Origin: Ascarosepion bandense
Lineage: Eukaryota > Mollusca > Cephalopoda > Sepiida > Sepiidae
Direction of reading: 5' to 3'
Assembly (NCBI GenBank): GCA_037127315.1
Contig: JBBBDQ010001451.1
Span: 1,577,001 to 1,641,000 of the forward strand
Length of the DNA: 64,000 nucleotides
The notes below the pieces were generated by a model. The model was not told where the DNA came from. It did not search any database and worked only from the letters and a program-made list of their open reading frames with translations. This document shows positions 19,060-30,244 of this stretch, piece by piece; the first letter of the stretch is position 1; each line of letters starts with the position of its first letter. The position numbers and the translations under genes were made by a program.

Positions 19060-19130
19060 AAGTATTCCTGAATTTACTCACCGTGTACAGGTTGTATACC
19101 TGTACACGGTGAGTAAATTCAGGAATACTT
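19060..19130. repeat. Perfect 32-bp inverted repeat, 7-nt loop
   Basis: Arms 19060-19091 and 19099-19130 are exact reverse complements around TTGTATA. Pairing can extend by AAC/GTT past a 2-nt bulge. It lies at the 3' end of the decayed Ty3 LTR. Confidence 0.95.
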
Positions 19131-19210
19131 TTGTTCAATATACTTACATTTTTCCTCTCATATCTGTTTTGTGTTATTATTATATTGTGTGGTTTTCTAA
19201 ACAAGAATCC

Positions 19211-19217
<7 letters not shown>

Positions 19218-19261
<44 letters not shown>

Positions 19262-19462
19262 TAAATATAGTTGTAAGGTATGCTATATTTATATTTTACA
19301 ATGTTCGATACCAGGGTTAGAGCGTAGTTAAATATAAAAGTGTACATTGAATTCTGTTTAATGATACGAAATCGGCTCTTCTATACTTATATTTTCTTCA
19401 TTTATATATCAGAAAAATGGCCTGACGATTGCTTATATTCTTGGTGCTGACTTCAATGTAAA

Positions 19463-19504
<42 letters not shown>
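19218..19504. repeat. Two (AT)n microsatellites
   Basis: AT runs at 19218-19259 and 19466-19504. The sequence between them is unassigned. Confidence 0.9.
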
Positions 19505-19507
<3 letters not shown>

Positions 19508-20780
19508 ATTTTTTCAGAAATTATAACATGAATATGTTATAATATCACTACAAAAGTAGCTATTTTGTTTCGACACTTTTTGTGTCTTATTAAGTCATGA
19601 GGTTTATTTCAATCTGAAGGGTTTTAAAAAGTTGAAAACAAGCAAAGACTTCTTAATCAGGGAGGCATTGTTGTATAGACAGTGTGGACCAATCAGAATA
19701 AAAAAACTTCTAATTTGCAGAATATGTGAGAAGACTCAAAAATAATTTTTGGGGCATTAATATTAATACTTGATTCAGTTTTAGAAATTATTAGATTTAG
19801 AAAAACATTCACATATTAAACGAGAAAAATATGAAGGCACGCTTATAGACGTACAAACACCCGCACATAGACAAGTAGACGAATGTACACACATACACTG
19901 GCAAACACACATATACAGCTTTATATACGCACGTATATATACATACACAAATTTCAAATTTTCTTTTTATCGACTTGTCAATTTGTTAAATTTTAAAACA
20001 AGATTTGGAAACTGACTGAACCGCTACAATATTTGATACACGTAAGAGAGAATTTGTAACTTGACTGGCCTTGAATGAATGAGATCATGGCAGACACAAT
20101 CATATTTCAATGAATGAACATAGAAACATAATTAGATATATACTCATTCAAATACACATGCTAAAAACAAAAACGCACACGACTAAAAACTCCACAGATC
20201 ATATACACAATGAAAAATATAACCACATACATTAAAATACTTCCACAAAACTTCTGGCAACAAATCGGTAGATACACTATTTGAATACACCAATCAAACG
20301 CATATGTATGTACACAACGGCACACATATACATATATATGCCAATACCCATACTGTTCACATGCAGTTATGCTTGTGTGAGCTCCGGTAGTCGAGCGCGT
20401 GTGCATGTGCGTATGCCTACTCACGTCAATGGGTGTACAGATGTGTAGCTATGCCTTCGTTTGTATGAGAGACGTCACGACGACAAATTTTCCTCCCACT
20501 TCCACAAAAATACACCAATATACGCATCCCTACATATATTCAATATTAAAAAAAAATTAATCAGTTTGTTTGACGATGGCAAAAGCGTGAAACCCAGGGT
20601 CACAAACTCACACCTATCTAACTATATTATTATATTTCGACGTATGAGCGTCTAACTTCAGTTAGACTGCCACACAAGGAATTGTTTAAAGTAGTGAAGG
20701 ACTGTGTAGCACCATCCAAATTTTTGGAACTGCTGATAACAATCAGTTCAGAAATCTGCCACAGATTGCATGAACAACAG
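19505..20780. other. No gene seen; cryptic CA/TA-rich
   Basis: Includes interrupted (CA)/(TATACA) simple sequence at about 19850-19960 and 20100-20440. No motif-bearing frame. Confidence 0.45.
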
Positions 20781-20784
20781 ACCT

Positions 20785-21070
20785 TAGTTATTTAACCCAT
20801 AACTGGAGGGAAGGGACGGATTAATACCTTTCCCTAGGTTACCAGTGTAACTGAATGCAAAGTGTTCGACTGGAATTGGAACTCGGCTCACTGATTTCCC
20901 CCTCCGAGTCGACATCGACTGCACCACAACGCACGTCTGTCAAATAACGCTTACAGGACCTGGTATTCCCAAGCAGTCATCCATGTAAGTACTAACCAGG
21001 CCCAACGTTGCTTAACTTCGATGATCGAGCGAGAACCAGTGTATTCAACGTTATATGACCGTAAGCCTTA
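20785..21070 (-). mobile_element. 5S rRNA-tRNA composite SINE
   Basis: 5S-like head at 21068-20948 (AACGTTGAATACACTGGTTC, CGAAGTTAAGCAACGTTGG, GGGAATACCAGGTCCTGTAAG). It is joined to the tRNA-like head (GTTGTGGTGCAGTCGATG, GAGCCGAGTTCCAATTCCAG) and a body to about 20785. The junction is at the same point as in the copy at 17845-18335. Confidence 0.85.
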
Positions 21071-21082
21071 ACTATAAGCTTT

Positions 21083-21225
<143 letters not shown>

Positions 21226-21258
21226 TTTACCTGTGTGTGTACGTATATTTTTTTTATA

Positions 21259-21720
21259 TTATTAACGTTATATTGTATTATAATAGTTTTGTTGACTGAA
21301 TAATTAGTGTAATTTTGATTATATAGTGGTATGGTGGTAAATGTGATGACAACGGATTGATTAACAATTATATATTAAATATTTTTATTTTTTTAATATT
21401 TTAGATTCTATTTTTCTTATCCCTTCATTGATAATATGTAAAATTTAATTTTAATTAATTAAGTTTAAACAATGAAATTTAAATAGATTAATGAAATTTA
21501 TTTTTAAATTAAATAATTAGATAATTTTTTTGCATTATTATCTTTATATTGTATTATAATTGTTTTGTTAACCGAATAATTAGTATAATGTTGATTATAT
21601 AGTAGCGTGGTGGTAATTGTGATTAAAACGGGTTAATTAACTATTATTTATTAAATATTTTTAATTTTCTTAATTTTTTAGACTGTAATTTCTGATCTTT
21701 TCACCGTTAGTATATAATAT
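21259..21720 (+). repeat. Diverged direct duplication, ~273-bp period
   Basis: 21259-21440 and 21532-21720 align throughout, sharing TATATTGTATTATAAT, TTTTGTTxACxGAATAATTAGT, TGATTATATAGT, GGTGGTAA and ATTAAATATTTTTA. The repeat is AT-rich, moderately diverged and of unknown origin. Confidence 0.75.
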
Positions 21721-22190
21721 TTTTTTATTTTCTCCTCTCATCTTTTCTTTCAAATTAAAATTTATTCTTCTCGTCTTTCTTCTTTTCCTTTTCGTTTACG
21801 CTCATAAAAATATTTACCCTTTTTCTTTAACGCTATCTCTCTCTCATCCAACTTTTTTCCAAATCGACGTCTCAGCAGTTTGACTTACGTAGAGTATCTT
21901 TGAGTTGACATCCGTTCTTATGCTTGCTTTTTGATTATATGCTGCGTGTGTATATATGTTTATGTATGTATGTCTGTGTGTATTCGCATAACTGGCATAA
22001 TGATTAATTTTTTCTTTAATTTTTCACTTTTCAGGGAGCTATCTTTATTTTTATTTTTGTTTTTGTTTTTTTTATTTGTAAATTTCATTCGTGTAAAATC
22101 TTCTGTAAAATAAAGACCAAAGCTGATGATGGTTCGCCTGACATAAGCCAAACTTCCGCTTAACTATGGAATAACGTGTCTGTCTTAATT
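21721..22190. other. No gene seen
   Basis: T-rich sequence without recognisable features. Confidence 0.4.
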
Positions 22191-22211
22191 CTCACACACA
22201 CACACACAGAC

Positions 22212-22245
<34 letters not shown>

Positions 22246-22400
22246 ACAAACGTAAGTATATATAGATACGCATACATGGACATTTGAACACATATGAATA
22301 CACAAACACACACACATATATAAGCATACATACATACATACTTATAAGGGATACACACATGTAAATATATGCATACATACACATACACAACAGTAAATAA
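22191..22400. repeat. (CA)n/(TA)n and cryptic CATA repeats
   Basis: A CA/TA microsatellite to about 22245, then a degenerate CATA/CACA stretch. Confidence 0.8.
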
Positions 22401-22484
22401 AGAAAATATCAATATGTCTACTAGTACAAAAATCAGATGTACACCTATATACGTAAATACACTAATACTTAGACATTTATTTGC

Positions 22485-22960
22485 CTTTATTTGATAAGTA
22501 CCATCGTCGACCCGGATGCTCCAACGAATCCCCCCTAGGTATGCAATCCAGCATATATCAACACACTAACACCCGGCAAGTACCCAACCCAACACCGACC
22601 GACAACTTATACAGCCATGAGACATCCAATCCGAAACCGATTATCGCGCCAATACTTGACAGAACCCAAACTAGCACATACCATCCGGCCAATGCTCGAC
22701 ACGTTTCCCCATAGCACCGACCGTCAAACCAACACCCAGTAACTACGATTCTCAGGGCCCAACTCTCACACTGTTTCCGAACACTTTACAAGTACCCGGT
22801 CCCGCGAAAACTGATATTGGGCAGAACACCCCACAACCATACAACTCGCCGACCAATGCCGGGACGAACGGCCGGGTAACATATATATGATAACATATGG
22901 CGACCGAGACATCCAGCAAGGATCAATTAGAACATTCAACTCGAACAAAACCATTAATCA
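22485..22960. other. C-rich, AT-poor unassigned island
   Basis: About 475 bp with plus-strand C richness very unlike its neighbours. Loose internal recurrences of CCAAT.C..GACA appear near 22650, 22690 and 22850. No coding motif or known repeat was recognised. Confidence 0.4.
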
Positions 22961-23890
22961 AAAAAGGCAGTTAAAGAGATTTTCCTTAATTTCTCAATAT
23001 TACAACCCGTATTTTAATGTAAATGCTGAACTATGTTTACAATGAACAGTGAGCTCATTTCTCTGGTTTAACAGTTTAACCTTGTCCCTAAATTTAACAG
23101 AGTGTGGCTTCAGTGAAAAACGAACATAGCCTTATTAAGACGGTAATCCATGATATTCAGCAGCTGATCAATAGAGTAAGAAGCGTAGTACTTTTCTAGG
23201 TCTCCATGGAAAAGACGCTGTCATCTTTCACCTAAGAGCTTTAATATCTTTTTTCAAGCGTATTATGAATGACATCTTTAAAGATAATCAGGACACAGCC
23301 AGCGTCGGATGTCGCAGTCTCATCAACCTTCTCTTTACATAGATGGTATAGGTGACTAAAAAAGGAATTCTTTCGTCATTTTGTGAAGATCATGGAGCAA
23401 TAAAAGATGGTTTTTAACCAAGTGAGAATTTGGTGCAGATTGTGACAATTCAAATAGCTGGTTTCAGTTGTCATCGGTTAGTGTAATATCTCAAATTGAA
23501 CTGCAGATGTTCTTGGCAGGTACATCTAGCTGTAGGTAAACTCGATAAAGTGGCAAGAATGTGGGTGACAGATATATCCGGCCGTCGATGAGGTGCAACG
23601 AAACAAAAAGAACACGTGCAACACCGGTTTAAAAAGCAATGGGCTATCGGGTGTGATTAACAGACACATCCGGACTCAAAGTCAACAAAACAACACGAAA
23701 AGCAAAAATGCGTAGAAGTTTTAAGACTATTTAAAGTCTACAGTTTTTGGCTGTAGTAATAGTGACTGGCTAATGATCCTCCGACCACTCCTCCCTATGT
23801 GCATGATATCTCCCCGGTTGCCCTCCTACTCCACACAAGCATCACAGTCGGGAAATGAAAACATACGATAGATTTATATAGTATATAACA
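22961..23890. other. No gene recognised
   Basis: Moderate-GC sequence with frequent stops in all frames. It might be an eroded mobile element, but no motif supports a call. Confidence 0.35.
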
Positions 23891-23894
23891 CAAG

Positions 23895-24315
23895 GGCTCT
23901 AGAAGAGGAATATTTTCAAGACAAACACAGCAATTGGGTCCCACCCATTCACAGTCAGGTTAGCCAAACGCAGACGACAATTCTACTCCTGCAGCTTCCT
24001 CTCTCGCACTTCCCGCCTGTGGAACTCACTCCCGTATTCTTGCTTTCCTGACGGCTACAACCTCCAGAAATTTAAATGCAAAATCAATACTCATCTACTA
24101 ACCACTGGCCTCTAGCTCTCTCCTCTCCCCTGTATAACCTTCCCTTTCTCTCCAGCTATGTATCTGTCATCGCACCTGCTTTCTCGGCTTTCTATTGTTC
24201 CTTCCTAACTAGTTTGTACTCCTCACTCTTTTCTAATTAATCTTTTTACATTTATGTAACCCCTGCACATCAGTGGCGTTTCCGCCTTGCTTGGGGTGAA
24301 ATGATTAAAAATAAT
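23895..24315 (+). mobile_element. LINE 3' end
   Basis: Encodes HSQVSQTQTTILLLQ-type drifted sequence, then SRTSRLWNSLP and FPDGYNLQKFKCKIN with a stop, then a 3' UTR ending CCCTGCACATCAGTGGCGTTTCC..TTGGGGTGAAATGATTAA at about 24308. Confidence 0.75.
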
Positions 24316-24529
24316 AAATAAATAAAAATAGCAGCTGCTGAAAAAAAGATTTAGAAAGGAAAAATAGCTGTTTTGTAAACGAAGGTCAGACTGTCGCGTG
24401 TATCGGTCGGTTTAATCTTTTTGAACGCCTACGAATTAAGGGCACAGAAACGTGAGAAATAAGGTATTACAGAGAAATCATAGTCATTTCTCGCGTGAGT
24501 TTCAGTTGAAAGACTTCGTAACCACTGCC

Positions 24530-24830
24530 AAGATGGATGTATGATTCATTTTTTGATTCCTTTGATATTTTAGAGATAATGAGTTATTTATACAAGTCCT
24601 ACTCATTAACACATAGGTGGGTGTCGAGGAAAATAGATCCATACCTTCCCCAATATAAAGAACACGTTTCGAATAAAAACCCGGCTCCTTGAATTCGAAT
24701 TCCGAGTAGTTATTCATATCAACACCGTCACATCAAAGCACCTGATATTCCCAAGCGGACGCCCATTTAAATGCAACTTGAGTTGCGTTGTTTAACTTCG
24801 GTGATTGTACGGGATCCAGCTTTTCACTTT
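24530..24830 (-). mobile_element. 5S rRNA-tRNA composite SINE, decayed
   Basis: A 5S-like head at ~24822-24735 (CACCGAAGTTAAACAACGCA, GCTTGGGAATATCAGGTGC) joined to a degraded tRNA-like part with GAATTCGAATTC near 24694. The third copy of the same junction in the window. Confidence 0.65.
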
Positions 24831-24834
24831 ATTT

Positions 24835-25370
24835 GTAAAATCACCACCGTCAAGAAGAAGAAAGCGAAATGTTATGTCTACATCACTTAAGATAGCGAAG
24901 AAATGTAAGTGCTATTTGATTTGGAAATCTTCAAATGTGTGTATAAAGAAAAATTATTAGTTTAGTCCATGAAAGAGTCAAAAATATCTATTTACCCATA
25001 TAGTTCTATGAGGTTAACCCTCCAGATTTTAGTTGGTCGGCAGCTTTTTTAGAAATTCTTTCGGCTGGATATAAATCATTGAATTAAAACCGGAGTTGCT
25101 AATATCAGCAAATCTTTTTAACAATTAACTACTCTCTTCCCAAAACTTTTTTTATAGGGGCTAACACCTAATTTGCATATTCTAGAATCTTTTAGAATTC
25201 TTTCGATTTTACTGGAATATTCTGGCATCTACCAAACGTTTTATTTCTAATTTTCATCATTTTTACGACTACTTTATGAATTAAAACATTTTTGTAATAA
25301 CAAGTAGTACTTAATAGAGTCCCTTACTACAAATTTTTAGACATTATTAATATTATTTTTATATATAAAT
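24835..25370. other. No gene seen
   Basis: AT-rich unassigned sequence. Confidence 0.4.
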
Positions 25371-25379
25371 GCATCCTCG

Positions 25380-25830
25380 TAACAATATTACTTTGATAAA
25401 AGGGTGGAACCTTGAGGACAATCTAGTAGTAACAGTAAATATATGTGGTCAGGAAACTAGGGAAGAAGCTGGTCAGGGCAGTTGCTATGATAATACTTGT
25501 AGAAAAGACAGAGGGAAACCACATCAAGTCGGTGAGAAAGTAAATGAAGGCGGGGTGCTAAGTCAGGATCGATTATATTGCAGATCATCCTTTCGATTTT
25601 GTCGAGAATTCACAGATGAATAGAAGGAGCAGCTGAGCAGATATGACAACAGTAATCAATGCACAGACAATTTATAAATGTGCAGAATGAATTCTGACTA
25701 GAAAAACTTCCTGGTTTGACAGACCGATCGAACCTTCTTAACAGTAGATGTAAATATGAATTCGATGTAATCATTCTATTTTGTAGATTAAAGGCCAAAG
25801 AGGCAAAGTGTGTCATTTTCTTGGAGACTA
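25380..25830 (-). mobile_element. LINE RT C-terminal fragment
   Basis: Minus-strand sequence shares the CAATCTAGTAGxA..GTAAAxACATGxGGTCAGG and AAAAGACAGAGGGAxxCCAC blocks with 60755-60900. Minus-strand frames contain SVKPGSFSSQNSFCTFINCLC, a decayed LINE thumb region. No 3' tail is present. Confidence 0.55.
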
Positions 25831-25884
25831 GCATAATCCAGTCTGATGATAGTCAGGAATGTTTCTTTAAGAGGAGCTTCATTT

Positions 25885-26492
25885 AGGAGGAATTGAAATT
25901 TACCGGGGAGCCGAGTTTGAATACTAGTTGAATTACTTGCATTCACTTACGCGCAAATACCCTTTGGAAAGGTATTAATCAGCCTCTTCCCTCTAGTTAT
26001 GGAAGAAATAACAGGAGAGATTGGGTTCCAAAGCTCTGGCTGGCAACCAGTCAACCACAGAATTTAATGATAAACCTACTGCGGAATAATCTTCTGCCTA
26101 GTCAGTTATGTATATTTCGAGACATGATCGCCCAAGTGTGTATCACGTATGGCACTGAACTGACTGAATATATTAGCTGAAAATATAATTAAAAGTTCTG
26201 CTGGACATAAAGTAGTGGGTCGGTTTTCTATTGTTATTATGTAGTAAACTGATCCCCCATAAATATACTTAATATAATAATGTAATATAATCTAGCTATT
26301 CTCTCTCCAGAAATGAGTTAAATGGCAGGACAGATTTGGTTTTATAGCCTTGACTGGCAACCAGTCTACCACAGAAGGTAATGGCAACCTACTGCGGGAT
26401 AATCCTCTGCCCAGTCAGTCATGCCTCTTTCGAGACATGATCGCTCAAAGTGTGTATCACGTATGGTACTTAATTGACTGACTGACTGACTG
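25885..26492 (+). mobile_element. Dimeric SINE with embedded fold-back
   Basis: A SINE (25885-26167, decayed box A) is followed at its ACTGACTGA tail by AATATATTAGCTGAAAATATAATTAAAA. A short inverted repeat (AGTAGTGGGTCGGTTT ... AAACTGATCCCCCA) follows, then a second, headless SINE body from about 26300 to 26492. The same order recurs at 28913-29565, 44948-45715 and 57618-58195. Confidence 0.8.
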
Positions 26493-26599
26493 ATTCAGCA
26501 GCCAGGTTTACTTCGTCAGCCTTGGCAGACTTCTTACTAAAACAGGAGTAAATTTTCAAGCAAAATAGTTCAACCGTCCGTATTCTGTACGTTTTTTTT

Positions 26600-26970
26600 T
26601 TTTTTTACTTTACATTATTGCTTGGATACGGCAGGCCATGCTGAGATATCAAGTCGTTACACTTGTCAATCGAGATTTATGTTGTCCAGAATTTTTTAAT
26701 ATCCTCTTTCTGTGCTTCGCTACTTCAAGGTTTTCTTTTTCCGTTTCTTTGTTTTAAAGAATCTCTCATAAATTTCAAATTAGGTTAAGATCAGGTCTGT
26801 TCTGTGGCCAGTACCGTGTTGTCATGTTGATCCTGTTTAAAAAAAAATTAAAGAAACCTTGACAACTTGCATGACACCCCGTTAGGCATAAATATTGTGC
26901 ACCGATGAATGTAGATATAGAGGATATGATGGGTAAATTGTCGCCATTTATATATTGAATTTTTCTCATG
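26600..26970 (-). pseudogene. Tc1-like transposase C-terminal relic
   Basis: Minus strand reads MPNGVSCKLSRF, then a WPQNRPDLNLI block corresponding to the WPxxSPDLNPIE third catalytic region, then EAQKEDIKKFW and ISIDKCNDLI, matching the usual Tc1 C-terminus. Stops and shifts are present. Confidence 0.6.
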
Positions 26971-27089
26971 TTTGTTTTTGATTTATCAAATGCAGTGTAT
27001 AGTAAGGTCAGTTGGGTACTGTCTGTGAGGAAACGAGCAGAAGCATGACGCAGTTCGCTATGACAGAAATTTGGACATTTACAATTTAC

Positions 27090-27630
27090 AATTGAAGCTC
27101 AAATATGAATATTTCAGAGTGTTTAGGTTTCAATCTGAGGACAGTTCATAGGATTCTAAAGGAGTTGGAGAATCTAAAAGTTATTACCAATGTGTTTGGA
27201 GTGATCACTATTGATGGCGATATTATGCTCTAATTCATATTCCAGAATTGCATCAGACTCAACACAGAGGCCTACATTAAGTACTTTGATCGGTTAGTGA
27301 TGTCCGGGATCAAGATGATGGCTACTGAAAGACCCCATGTCTGGCAAAAAGACTCTGCAACATGTGATAAAATCAGAAGAACCCAGTCATGACGGTCAGA
27401 CAATTTCAGTGACCACACCACCCTTTACATCTGGTCACCTAATTATTAAGACTGAAACCCTTTGAATATTATATGCGCGGACGCTGTTGAGTAAGTGACC
27501 AACAAAACTCTTTGTAACACGAAACGGGAGGCATGGTTTATAGCAGCATTCACCAATTTAATCAGAGGTGCAGGAGATTTCGAAGTCGTCTGGAGGATGT
27601 AGTTAAAAAAAATGGTGATTTAATTCAATG
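27090..27630 (+). pseudogene. Mariner/Tc1-superfamily transposase relic
   Basis: Plus-strand pieces: LGFNLRTVHRILKELE (N-terminal helix-turn-helix), then after an internal deletion VFGVITIDGDIM, RLNTEAYIKYFDR, RPHVWQKDSA, IWSPNY..NPLN and TKREAWFIAAFTNL. The second and third catalytic regions are recognisable, though mutated. Several stops are present. Confidence 0.7.
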
Positions 27631-27682
27631 CATTTACCGTTTAGTATTTCAAGATATTTTTGTATAATTTTGGTAAATATAT

Positions 27683-28100
27683 CTGTTAAAATGAGTTGTC
27701 AGTGCAATTTTTATTTTTGCATCATTTATACGACGATTTATCCATCGCAACCTGTACATCTGTTGAAAAGAGATGTCAGTGTTATTTTCATTGTTGCGTG
27801 ATTTATACGACGATTTATCCATCGCAAAATGTACATCTGTTGAAAAGAGATGTCAGTGTTATTTTCATTGTTACGTGATTTATACGACGATTTATCCATC
27901 GCAACCTGTACATCTGTTGAAAAGAGATGTCTGTTATTTTTGCGTCATTTAGACGACAATTCATCCATCGCATCCTGTGTATCTGTTAAAATGAGACGTC
28001 AGTGTTATTTCCATTTTTGCGTCATTTATACGACGATTTATCCATCGCACAAATGAGCTGTCTGTAATTTTTATTTTTGCGTCATTTCGACGACTATTCA
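27683..28100 (+). repeat. 77-bp minisatellite, ~5 copies
   Basis: Units contain ATTTATACGACGATTTATCCATCGCA..CTGTACATCTGTTGAAAAGAGATGTCAGTG in staggered form. GTTGAAAAG recurs at 27762, 27839 and 27916, i.e. every 77 bp. Later units are shorter and more diverged. It lies just after the transposase relic. Confidence 0.85.
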
Positions 28101-28910
28101 TACATCATCCCCTTTACCTGTGCCCGTTTCTTCTGTAGTTGTCCCATATACTTTACATCATTCATCAGATTTCAGTTCCAGATTTCAGCATGGCGGCCAA
28201 TTCGTCTCTTGTGATGTGCTTCATAATCTGAATCTTATTCTTTTGTTTAATTAATTGCCAGGGGGGAGTTTTATAATGTTTCTTTAATCCTTAACTATTT
28301 CTTACGTAGGAGAATAACTGTAACGATTTTAGACCACATGAAACTTTGCTTCACTCTTCAGCTGTCCCGGTTTCATGTTAGCAAATGCCAGGCGCTTGGA
28401 TTGCATCGCTGGTGTAAGCCGTGGTTTCCGAGCCGGTTTCAGATCAGCTTATAAGTTGGATTTTTAATAGAACTTACATTTGTACCGTTTGAAAAGAGGT
28501 CAGCGCGAGCCTTCTTCAAAGAGCTTGTTAAGGCATTAGATAGCAATGCGTTCATCAAATCACTGTTTTTCTTTGTAGACCTACTTCGACAGTTTTCTTT
28601 AAAAGTTCCTTAACTTTAGACTTAAACAATAACAGTGTGCACATCTGTTTTGCTACTGTTACACGAATTTCACGTTCAAAATAAACATAACCGGTATAGG
28701 GCATTATTTTGTTTCCTTTGTGAGGCTGAAAATGATGGTTTGTTCTCATAGTTTAAGCCTAATTCACTCCACAAATACTATCAAAATGACAATGATAAAT
28801 ATATTTTAACCATACATTATTTTCGTAAAAGATCTAAGCCATTGACAAAATCGCATCATGCGATTCCATATGATACAATGTAATTAAAATCAGAAAAAAA
28901 AAATTATTAT
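28101..28910. other. No gene seen
   Basis: Unassigned, no recognisable frame or repeat. Confidence 0.4.
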
Positions 28911-28912
28911 CG

Positions 28913-29565
28913 CTTCAGTCAGTTAAGTGCCATACGTGAAACACGTTTCGGCGATCATGTCTCGAAAGAGACATTACTGACTTGGCAGAAGATTATCCCG
29001 CTGTAGATTGCCATTACTTTCTGCGGTAGATTCGTTGCTGGCCAAGGCTATAGAACTCAATCTGTCTTGCCATTTAACTCATATCTGTAGGGAGAAGAGA
29101 TAGATTATATTACATAATTATATCAGGTGTAATTAGTGGGGGAACAGTTTACTACTTCATAACAGTAGAAAACCGATCTCCCACTTTAAGCCCAGTAGAA
29201 GTTTTAATTATATTTCCAACTATCATATTCAGTCAGTCAGTGACGTGCCATAAGTTATACACGCTTTGGGCGATCATGTCTCGAAAGAGACATGAGTGAC
29301 TGGGCAGAAGATTATCCCGCAGTAGGTTACCATTGCTTTCTGCGGTAGACTGTTTGCCAGCCAAGGCTATAGAACCCAATCTGTCCTGTTATTTAACCCA
29401 TAACTGGAGGGAAGAGTCGGATTAAAACCTTTTCCAAGGGTATTTGCGCGAAAATGAATGTAATGAATTCAATTGGAATTCAACTGGAATTCAACTCTCC
29501 CATCCCCCGATTTCTCGTTCCGAACTGATATCCACTACGTTACAACGCACATCCTTATCGCCTAG
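28913..29565 (-). mobile_element. Dimeric SINE with embedded fold-back
   Basis: Minus-strand equivalent of the 25885 element. The tRNA head is at ~29560-29520, the first body continues to 29228, the fold-back lies near 29137-29200 (GTGGGGGAACAGTTT .. AAAACCGATCTCCCAC) and the second body runs to 28913. The conserved hairpin occurs in both bodies. Confidence 0.8.
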
Positions 29566-29754
29566 ATTTAGGAATATTTGGTGCCAATACAGATCTGGCT
29601 AAAATTCTGAGGAGGCAGTAAAGCTTAATCACGCGTAAAGATTTGGCGTTCCTATTGATGGTAAAAGACGGAGACGTGGGTACTTTTATATGTGGACAGT
29701 GGGAAAAATAAATCCGCCTTTGTGAACTCATTTGCAAATGCCTAATCTACAGTC

Positions 29755-30150
29755 ACACATACCAGTTCAATCCTGGGTAAAAAGCAATCGGATATCTACC
29801 CGTACTGATGAGCTCTGATACAGCGAAACAGATCTGCTTGCGGATGACTATTTACGCTCTCACACCTAACTGAGCACTCTGGAAGAATGGTAGACTTTGA
29901 AAAAAGAGTAGCTACTCTAGCATCTACGCATCATCCATTTAGTAATGAATTAGAACACTCTCACTACTGGCGTATGAATACATGATATATCACACGCTAA
30001 AAGTCTGCTCCCTTCTACCGAGCGCTCATAGCTCAGAGGTAGAATCGCCGACTCGGTTGGGTTTCAGTCCTGTGTAAAAAGCAATCAGATGTATAACCGT
30101 ATTGATGAGCTGTGATACAGGGAAACACATCTGTCTGCGGATATATATAT
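29755..30150 (+). mobile_element. Second tRNA-derived SINE family, two copies
   Basis: 30020-30068 has box A TAGCTCAGAGGTAG and box B GGTTTCAGTCC. It is followed by TGTAAAAAGCAATCAGATGT..TGATGAGCTGTGATACAG..ACATCTGTCTGCGGAT. A headless or partial copy with the same body lies at 29765-29855. The sequence is unrelated to the main SINE. Confidence 0.65.
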
Positions 30151-30182
30151 ATAGCGTGTGTGTGTGTGTGTGTGTGTGTGTA
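30141..30182. repeat. (AT)n-(GT)n microsatellite
   Basis: Short compound run at the 3' end of the SINE body. Confidence 0.9.
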
Positions 30183-30244
30183 TTTATGTTTGTATGTGGG
30201 GTTGGAAATAAATAGATTTAATGTATTTTTATGGATCAAATTTG

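Larger units (their letters stand above)
16188..19091 (+). mobile_element. Decayed Ty3 element: gag-protease, with pol core deleted
   Basis: Starts with a primer-site-like TTTGGCGACGAAGG at about 16200. Gag follows in pieces from 16720 to 17560, then a zinc knuckle near 17645 and a protease start near 17830. The protease is interrupted by a SINE and resumes near 18375. RT, RNase H and integrase are missing. A purine-rich AGGGAGGGGG at ~18836 precedes an LTR-like end (TTGGGGAGTCGCCCC to about 19091). It is a relic with many stops and is unrelated at the LTR level to the element at 1337. Confidence 0.7.
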
